In this document: in pieces, positions 58,202 to 64,000 of the stretch
How positions within the stretch are numbered: position 1 is the stretch's first letter
How the letters are laid out: the number at the start of each line of letters is the position of its first letter
Assembly (NCBI GenBank): GCA_051000815.1
Contig: JBPCNX010000060.1
Coordinates: 111,970-175,969 of the forward strand
Reading direction: 5' to 3'
Length of the DNA stretch: 64,000 nucleotides
DNA from: PSRF01 sp051000815
GTDB taxonomy: Bacteria; Acidobacteriota; Blastocatellia; Pyrinomonadales; Pyrinomonadaceae
Translations under genes and position numbers: made by a program
The notes under the pieces: model-generated
The model's input: the letters and a program-made list of their open reading frames with translations, nothing else
Told to the model about the DNA's origin: nothing
The model's database searches: none

Positions 58202-59224
58202 ATGCTTGGACTTCGACCCAACTCGACCTTTCCTTTGCTGCAACAACGCTTGTATCCTACGCGCGCTCATCTCAAACTGAACCCTTTGAAACTCTACGTT
58301 GGTATTACTGATTATCACTGGTTCCACCTGCACGCCTCAAAGCAAACGGTGGAAGAGGTCAACTTTTGGAGGCCGTCATCTCGATTGGGCTTCAACGTCT
58401 TGCAGTGGGACGAGCCGTTCCTATTTAAACTGCACGCTCCAAACAACTTCATTGTCGGTGGCGGTTTCTTCACGAAGTTTCTCAGACTGCCGGTGAGCCT
58501 CGCGTGGGAGACTTTCGGTGAGGCTAACGGAGCGACCTCGCTGGATGAAGTTCGTCGCCGCATCAGCAAGTACCGCCGGCAACCGATCGAACCCCAGGAC
58601 GATCCTCAGATTGGCTGCATCCTTCTGGAAGAGCCGTTCTTCTTTGAGAAAGATGATTGGATTCCCTCCCCTCCTGACTTCAAAGGACCGACGCAGATGG
58701 GGAAGAGCTACGAAATGCTAAGCGGAACAGGCGCGCTCCTGTGGCGAGAAGTAACTGATCGTTTGGAGCGAGCGAAGGTTAAGACGCTGGGCCCGGCAAC
58801 AGGAGCTGCAAAGGAGAGCGCGAGGTTCGGACGACCCCACCTTGTCTCGCCCCGGTTAGGTCAGGGTTCCTTTCGAGTCCTGGTCACCGATGCTTATGAA
58901 TACCGTTGTTCGATGACAGCGGAACGAACGCTTCCAGTATTGGAAGCAGCCCACATCCGTCCCTACGCGAGTGAGGGAAAACACGAATTGTCGAATGGTC
59001 TTCTCTTACGGAGTGATCTTCACAAGTTATTCGACCTGGGTTACCTAACGGTCAATCCCGATGACAAGAAAATCGTCGTCAGTCCACGGATCCGAGAGGA
59101 GTATGAAAACGGTCGCGATTACTACGCGCTTCATGGCAGAGAATTAGCCCAACCACAAAACACTTTGGCCTTCCCCTCGCTCGAAAACCTGAACTACCAC
59201 GCCGAGAATATTTTTCGCTCATAA
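58202..59224 (+). CDS. HNH endonuclease with an unknown N-terminal domain
   Basis: From ATG 58202 the protein has 340 residues; a TTG at 58286 (KLYVGITDYHWF) is also plausible and fits better the usual start of this family. The C-terminal HNH module is clear: YEYRCSMTAERTLPVLEAAH, HIRPYASEGKHELSNGLLLR, SDLHKLFDLGYLTV. The N-terminal ~190 residues (GITDYHWFHLHA, FNVLQWDEPFLFKLHAP, IVGGGFFTKFLRLPVSLAWE, GATSLDEVRRRISKYR) have a PUA/EVE-like rhythm suggestive of a modified-base reader; that is inference. It directly precedes type I restriction genes. Confidence 0.85.
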   Translation: MLGLRPNSTFPLLQQRLYPTRAHLKLNPLKLYVGITDYHWFHLHASKQTVEEVNFWRPSSRLGFNVLQWDEPFLFKLHAPNNFIVGGGFFTKFLRLPVSLAWETFGEANGATSLDEVRRRISKYRRQPIEPQDDPQIGCILLEEPFFFEKDDWIPSPPDFKGPTQMGKSYEMLSGTGALLWREVTDRLERAKVKTLGPATGAAKESARFGRPHLVSPRLGQGSFRVLVTDAYEYRCSMTAERTLPVLEAAHIRPYASEGKHELSNGLLLRSDLHKLFDLGYLTVNPDDKKIVVSPRIREEYENGRDYYALHGRELAQPQNTLAFPSLENLNYHAENIFRS

Positions 59225-59335
59225 CAAGACGGTCGCACCCAGAGTCACATCCTCCGACTTTGCCCGGATACAAAGAACCCTGTATCCTGAGCGCTCCTGA
59301 ACCTTGCTACGCCTCCTCAGGCAGCCGATCGCGCG

Positions 59336-62011
59336 ATGGAATCTGAAAGACGAACTCGGAAAAGCAGGATTGATCCTCTTCTTAAAAGCCTCGGCTGGAG
59401 GATTGCGCCTTATGACCCTCAGCGTCCGCTGAGCTGGTACGAGTCCTGCGCCATCGAGGAGTATCCGACAAACAACGGCCCCGCTGATTACGCGCTGTGC
59501 ATTAATGGAAAAATCGTTGGCGTAGTTGAAGCCAAGAAATTAACACTCGGACCACAGAATGTCCTCACTCAGGCTGAACGTTACTCTCGCGGTCTCAACA
59601 ACGAGCACTTTCACTTCCATGGTTACTACGTCCCCTTTCTCTATTCGACCAACGGCGAGGTCCTCTGGTTCCACGATGTCCGCCATGAGCGCAGTCGCTC
59701 ACGACAGTTAGTTCGATTTCACACGCCCGCGGCACTTACTGAGCTCCTTGAGCGAGACTTCGAGATTGGGTGCGACTGGTTTGAAGCTCATCCGAACCAA
59801 CATCCCCGTTTACGCCCCTATCAAATAGAAGCCAACGATGCGATTGAGCAAGCGATTGCTGATCGCAAGCGCAAGATGCTTGTGGCGATGGCCACAGGAA
59901 CCGGAAAGACTTTCACGCTTGTGAACGAAGTCTACCGGCTGATGAAATCAGGCGTCGGCCAAAGAATTCTATTTCTGGTTGATCGTCGCGCCCTTGCGGC
60001 ACAAGCTGTTCGCGCCTTTGCCTCATTCGAACCGGAACCTGGCCTTAAGTTTGACAGGATTTATGAAGTTTATAGCCAGCGTTTTCAGCGTGAAGATTTT
60101 GACGAGGATGAGAAGTTTGATCCGAAAGTCCTTCCACCATCTTATCTGCTTAACCCGAAGCAAGGCGATGCGTTCGTTTACGTCAGCACGATCCAGCGGA
60201 TGACCATTAATCTCTTTGGCCACGACGCTATTTTCGGAACCGACGCCGAAGAAGTTGATGAGGACGCAGAGAAACTCGACGTTCCGATCCATGCTTTTGA
60301 CGTAATCATCGCTGATGAGTGTCATCGAGGATACTCAACAGGTGAACTTTCCGTCTGGCGCAAAACACTCGATCACTTTGACGCGATCAAGATCGGACTG
60401 ACGGCCACACCGGCCGCGCACACTAAGGCTTATTTTAAGGACGTCGTTTATCGATACGAGTACCAGCGAGCGGTCCGCGAAGGTCACCTCGTCGACTACG
60501 ACGTTGTTACAGTGAAGTCCGACGTGCGAATGAAAGGCGTCTTTCTTACCGAAGGCGAGCAGATAGGTGTAATCGATCCAACCAGCGGCGCGGAGCAACT
60601 CGATCAAGTCGAGGATGAACGGCAATTCAATACCGCAGAGATAGAACAAAAGGTCACTGCTCCGGATTCAAACAAGAAGATTCTCGAAGAGATCAAGAGC
60701 TACGCACTTGAGCATCAGGAGCGTTACGGGCGTTTCCCCAAGACATTAATCTTCGCCGTTAACGATCTTCCGCACACTTCTCATGCGGACAACCTGGTAG
60801 AGATCGCCCGCGATGTTTTTGGCCACGGCGATTCGTTTGTCCAAAAGATAACTGGCCGCGTCGATCGACCGTTGCAGAGAATCCGTGAGTTCCGAAACCG
60901 GCCAGAGCCTCATGTAGTGGTAAGCGTCGACATGCTGACGACCGGTGTCGACATTCCCGATCTCGAATACATCGTTTTCATTCGGCCCGTGAAATCACGC
61001 ATTCTATTTGAGCAGATGCTTGGACGCGGCACGCGCAAAGGTGAGAAGTACCCGGACAAGTCGCACTTCACTGTGTTCGACTGTTTCGACGGCACACTGC
61101 TCGAGTATTTCCGCAACGCCACCGCGATTACTGCTGAACCGCCGGAAAAGGAAGTTCGAGAGATTCAGCAGATTATCGAAGACATCTGGAATAACAAGGA
61201 TCGTGATTACAACGTCCGCTGCCTCGTTCGCCGGCTGCAGCGGATAGATAAAGAAATGTCAGGGAAAGCGCGTGAAATCTTTGCCGCGTATATCCCCGAT
61301 GGCGACATGGCAGGTTATGCAGCAGGACTTCCCAATAGTCTCCGAAAAGACTTCACGAACACGATAGGTTTGTTGCGTCGGCCTGATTTTCAGGACTTGC
61401 TGATTAACTATCCCCGCCCGCCGCGAACATTCGTCATCGCCTATGAAACTGAAGACGAAGTTAGTTCCGAATGGCTGGTGCGCGGTCTTGATGGAAAGGA
61501 ATACAAGCCCGAAGACTACCTCGCCGCGTTTGCACACTTCGTGAAAGAGAACCCCGCCCAGGTCGAGGCGATTGAGATCCTTCTTGACCGCCCCAGGGAA
61601 TGGGGGACAGAGGCGCTTGGAGAACTACGTCAGAAACTGAGCGCCACCAATGAACGCTTCACCTTGGACAATCTGGAAAAGGCCCATCGCGTGAGCTACA
61701 ACAAGGCTCTCGTCGATATCATCTCCATGGTGAAGCACGCGGCGCGGGAGCAGGAGCCACTCTACACCGCGTCAGAGCGCGTGCAACGCGCGTTTGACAA
61801 CGTAACGGCGGGAAAGCAATTTACCGACGAGCAACGGAAGTGGCTTGAACGCATCCGCGAACACTTAATCGTGAATCTCTCGATCGATAAAGGAGACTTT
61901 GAAGTCATTCAAGTCTTCACGCGCTTTGGGGGTTGGGGCCGGGCGAACCGAACATTCAACAACCAACTCGATAACATCCTTCACGACCTTAATGAGGCGA
62001 TTGCAGCATGA
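59336..62011 (+). CDS. hsdR: type I restriction enzyme, R subunit (HsdR)
   Basis: An 891-residue protein of the EcoEI-like class. N-terminal nuclease core: Asp51 (GPADYALCINGK) and Glu65-Ala-Lys67 (VVEAKK). SF2 motor: MATGTGKT at 185-192, ADECHRGYS at ~326, ATPAAHT, GRVDRPLQRIREFRNRPEPH region, and motif VI QMLGRGTRKG. A long C-terminal EcoEI_R_C region follows. It translocates DNA and cleaves unmethylated targets with HsdM and HsdS. HsdM is next (289 bases downstream, beyond a palindrome array). HsdS is expected beyond the window. Confidence 0.95.
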   Translation: MESERRTRKSRIDPLLKSLGWRIAPYDPQRPLSWYESCAIEEYPTNNGPADYALCINGKIVGVVEAKKLTLGPQNVLTQAERYSRGLNNEHFHFHGYYVPFLYSTNGEVLWFHDVRHERSRSRQLVRFHTPAALTELLERDFEIGCDWFEAHPNQHPRLRPYQIEANDAIEQAIADRKRKMLVAMATGTGKTFTLVNEVYRLMKSGVGQRILFLVDRRALAAQAVRAFASFEPEPGLKFDRIYEVYSQRFQREDFDEDEKFDPKVLPPSYLLNPKQGDAFVYVSTIQRMTINLFGHDAIFGTDAEEVDEDAEKLDVPIHAFDVIIADECHRGYSTGELSVWRKTLDHFDAIKIGLTATPAAHTKAYFKDVVYRYEYQRAVREGHLVDYDVVTVKSDVRMKGVFLTEGEQIGVIDPTSGAEQLDQVEDERQFNTAEIEQKVTAPDSNKKILEEIKSYALEHQERYGRFPKTLIFAVNDLPHTSHADNLVEIARDVFGHGDSFVQKITGRVDRPLQRIREFRNRPEPHVVVSVDMLTTGVDIPDLEYIVFIRPVKSRILFEQMLGRGTRKGEKYPDKSHFTVFDCFDGTLLEYFRNATAITAEPPEKEVREIQQIIEDIWNNKDRDYNVRCLVRRLQRIDKEMSGKAREIFAAYIPDGDMAGYAAGLPNSLRKDFTNTIGLLRRPDFQDLLINYPRPPRTFVIAYETEDEVSSEWLVRGLDGKEYKPEDYLAAFAHFVKENPAQVEAIEILLDRPREWGTEALGELRQKLSATNERFTLDNLEKAHRVSYNKALVDIISMVKHAAREQEPLYTASERVQRAFDNVTAGKQFTDEQRKWLERIREHLIVNLSIDKGDFEVIQVFTRFGGWGRANRTFNNQLDNILHDLNEAIAA

Positions 62012-62017
62012 GCAGCA

Positions 62018-62285
62018 ATGAGCCTGCGGAAGCAGGCGGAAGCGTAAAGCCTGGGGCGTGAGCCCCAGGGGATCATCGATGAAGTATCTACGAACCCGCG
62101 AAGCGGGTGACAGCAGGAATACCTGAATTGCGAGGCATTGAATGTTGAAACCAATCGTGAAGCACTTTCGCCCGCTGTCGCGGGCTGATCATTTCTCTTC
62201 ACCTAAACCTGGGGTTCCGCTTCGCTCCACCCCAGGCTTTATGCTTGCGCCTGCTACGCAGGCTAATTGTTTCAATGTTTTTAGA
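62018..62285. repeat. mirror-ordered palindrome array between hsdR and hsdM
   Basis: In order: GCCTGCGGAAGCAGGC (P1), GCCTGGGGCGTGAGCCCCAGG-type stem (P2), ACCCGCGAAGCGGGT (P3), a ~75-nt spacer, then GCCCGCTGTCGCGGGC (P3'), CCTGGGG...CCCCAGG (P2') and GCGCCTGCTACGCAGGC (P1'). The second half repeats the first in reverse order. Each unit is itself a stem-loop and the whole is a nested inverted repeat. No gene between hsdR and hsdM. Confidence 0.85.
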
Positions 62286-62299
62286 AAAGGGAAAATAGC

Positions 62300-63721
62300 T
62301 TGGCAATGAGCGATATTGTTCAAAAACTCTGGGGCTTCTGCCACACACTTCGGCACGATGGCATCGACTATGGGGACTACATCGAGCAGATTACATACCT
62401 GCTCTTTCTGAAGATGGCCGACGAGCGAGGCATCGAGCTGCCGAAGAAGTGCGACTGGCCGACCCTTTACAAACAAACCGGAACTGATCTGACGGACCAT
62501 TACGTCGACGTGCTTCGTACGCTTGGGAAACAGCCGGGCCTACTCGGAGACATCTTTGCCGGGGCGCAGTCCCGCTTTAACAATCCCGTCAATCTCAAGC
62601 GATTGCTCACGCTCATTAACGAAACTGAGTGGACTGCACTTGATGTGGATGTAAAGGCTGAAGCCTTCGAAGGACTGCTGGAGAAGGCCGCCAGCGAGGG
62701 CAAGAAGGGAGCTGGCCAATACTTCACGCCCCGAGTCTTAATCAAGTCGATTGTTCGGTGCATGAAGCCTGACCCACGAGTCAATAAGCAGTTCACGATT
62801 GGGGATCCAGCCTGCGGCACGGGAGGTTTTCTGGTTGCTGCGTATGAATGGCTGATCGAACAAACGGGCGGCGCATTAGAGCGCGACATCGCGAAGCGAG
62901 TAAGACGATCAACTTATTATGGTCAGGATTTGGTTGAGCGTCCGCGCCGACTCGCTTCGATGAATCTTTATCTGCATGGGCTTGAGCCGGAAATTGCTTT
63001 GGGTGATGCCATCTACCAGGTTTACAACGGCCCAAAGTTTGACGTGGTCTTAACCAATCCACCGTTCGGTACGCGCGGCGCTAATCAGGCTCCGGACCGC
63101 GAGGACTTCACTATTGAAACATCAAACAAACAGTTGAATTTTCTCCAACATGTTCTGACGATCCTAAAGCCCGGTGGACGCGCGGCTGTCGTACTTCCCG
63201 ATAATTGTTTGTTCGAGAGCAAAGCCGGAGAAGTAATTGAAATCTTGATGCAGGACTGCAACCTCCATACAGTCTTGCGATTGCCCCGCGGAACATTCAC
63301 GCCCTACAGTCAGGGCGTCAAAGCGAATGTCATCTTTTTCCAGAAGGGTTACAAGACTGAAGAGACCTGGATATTTGATGCGCGCTCAAACGTCCCCGGC
63401 ATTACAAAGAAGGATCGTCCTCTGACCAAAGAACACTTCGCCGAGTTTGAAGTGGTATACGGCAAAGATCCAAATGCTAAGAGCAAGCGCAAAGACACCG
63501 GCGAAGACGGCCGATTCCGCAAGTTTCACATCAGTGACATCAAGAAGCGCGATTACAAGCTGGACATCACCTGGCTCAAAGACGAATCGCTGGAAGACGC
63601 CGAAGACCTGCCCGAACCGCAGGACCTGGCAGCCGAAGCGATTACGGAGCTTGAAGCTGTAGTTGACGACCTGCGCGAAATCATCAGATTGGTAGAGAAG
63701 GAGGAAGGAGTGGCCGCATGA
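62300..63721 (+). CDS. hsdM: type I restriction enzyme, M subunit (N6-adenine methyltransferase)
   Basis: A 473-residue protein. The N-terminal helical domain (SDIVQKLWGFCHTLRHDGID, EQITYLLFLKMADE) is typical of HsdM. SAM motif I is DPACGTGGF at 169-177 and the catalytic motif IV is NPPF at 253-256; FTPRVL just before the SAM site is typical. A TTG at 62300 with AAGGGA 8 bases upstream is a slightly better start than ATG 62306. It methylates the target recognised by HsdS and is needed for restriction by HsdR. Confidence 0.95.
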   Translation: MAMSDIVQKLWGFCHTLRHDGIDYGDYIEQITYLLFLKMADERGIELPKKCDWPTLYKQTGTDLTDHYVDVLRTLGKQPGLLGDIFAGAQSRFNNPVNLKRLLTLINETEWTALDVDVKAEAFEGLLEKAASEGKKGAGQYFTPRVLIKSIVRCMKPDPRVNKQFTIGDPACGTGGFLVAAYEWLIEQTGGALERDIAKRVRRSTYYGQDLVERPRRLASMNLYLHGLEPEIALGDAIYQVYNGPKFDVVLTNPPFGTRGANQAPDREDFTIETSNKQLNFLQHVLTILKPGGRAAVVLPDNCLFESKAGEVIEILMQDCNLHTVLRLPRGTFTPYSQGVKANVIFFQKGYKTEETWIFDARSNVPGITKKDRPLTKEHFAEFEVVYGKDPNAKSKRKDTGEDGRFRKFHISDIKKRDYKLDITWLKDESLEDAEDLPEPQDLAAEAITELEAVVDDLREIIRLVEKEEGVAA

Positions 63722-63782
63722 GGCGTGCGCATAGGCTTGTTTCCCATTGCTTGGGGCGACAACGGTCAGTAATATTCTTTCT

Positions 63783-64000
63783 ATGAGTAAAACCGAGATT
63801 CTCGAAGAACTACCAAAACTCACGAAAACAGAGCGAGATGAGATTCGCCTGAAGCTCACCGAAATCGATGGCGATAAATGGCTCGACGACGACGACCCAC
63901 TGACGGATGAGGAAAAGACGCTCCTTGACGCTCGCTTAGCAGCCTACGAAAAGGATCCTGAAGCTGGGAGCTCGTGGGAAGAGGTTGAGAGCCGAATTCG
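63783..64000 (+). CDS. addiction-module antitoxin-like protein (3' end outside window)
   Basis: An ATG at 63783 opens a frame that runs past the window end (72 residues visible): MSKTEILEELPKLTKTERDE, IRLKLTEIDGDKW, DPLTDEEKTLLDARLAAYEK, DPEAGSSWEEVESRI. This is the usual layout of small acidic antitoxins paired with RelE/ParE toxins; the toxin would be beyond the end. It lies 61 bases after hsdM, so it interrupts or precedes the expected hsdS. Confidence 0.7.
   Translation, partial: MSKTEILEELPKLTKTERDEIRLKLTEIDGDKWLDDDDPLTDEEKTLLDARLAAYEKDPEAGSSWEEVESRI

Overview
The window is bacterial chromosome of moderate GC, gene-dense but with unusually repeat-rich intergenic DNA. No rRNA or complete tRNA is present, so placement is inferred. 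TolB-like PD40 propellers, a Ser/Thr kinase fused to FlgO/TolB-like and TPR domains, a secreted WD40-caspase protein, many secreted peptidases and the style of the intergenic repeats resemble soil Acidobacteriota (Blastocatellia/Pyrinomonadales). Housekeeping genes include thyA-folA, a homoserine dehydrogenase, a cystathionine beta-synthase, infA and a DEAD-box helicase next to an RRM protein. 

Layout. 1-10 kb: a partial PD40 propeller, a trypsin-like protease with a probable frameshift, a secreted TPR protein, a SnoaL-like protein, two small genes, an M1 peptidase and a SLOG-fold protein, punctuated by three tRNA 3'-end fragments in the same orientation. 10-12 kb: uncharacterised minus-strand genes. 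12-17.3 kb: a regulatory cluster of receiver-like proteins, a hybrid histidine kinase, intact and decayed Crp-type regulators and two related small acidic proteins; the same 14-bp inverted repeat (GTGY-N6-GCAC) lies upstream of four of its genes. 17.4-19.8 kb: an operon with an orphan contractile-injection-type tube protein, then a stand-alone protein resembling the second half of the SecA motor. 20-32 kb: metabolic and RNA genes. 32-43 kb: secreted peptidases and propellers, plus a TetR-autoregulated operon whose promoter is bracketed by two matching palindromes. 43-52 kb: the WD40-caspase protein, a flavin monooxygenase-like protein and the Ser/Thr kinase. 53-64 kb: a defence/toxin-antitoxin island (HicAB, DUF433-MazF, ORF6N, HNH endonuclease, type I HsdR and HsdM, a further antitoxin) in which genes are separated by arrays of short palindromes. 

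Two themes recur. First, many intergenic gaps hold hairpins built by iterating a 6-9 nt word, the word differing from gap to gap. Second, several genes are split by single-base frameshifts, two of them in G runs, so some apparent pseudogenes may be sequence errors. All family names are from recognition of motifs in the translations; no database search was run.
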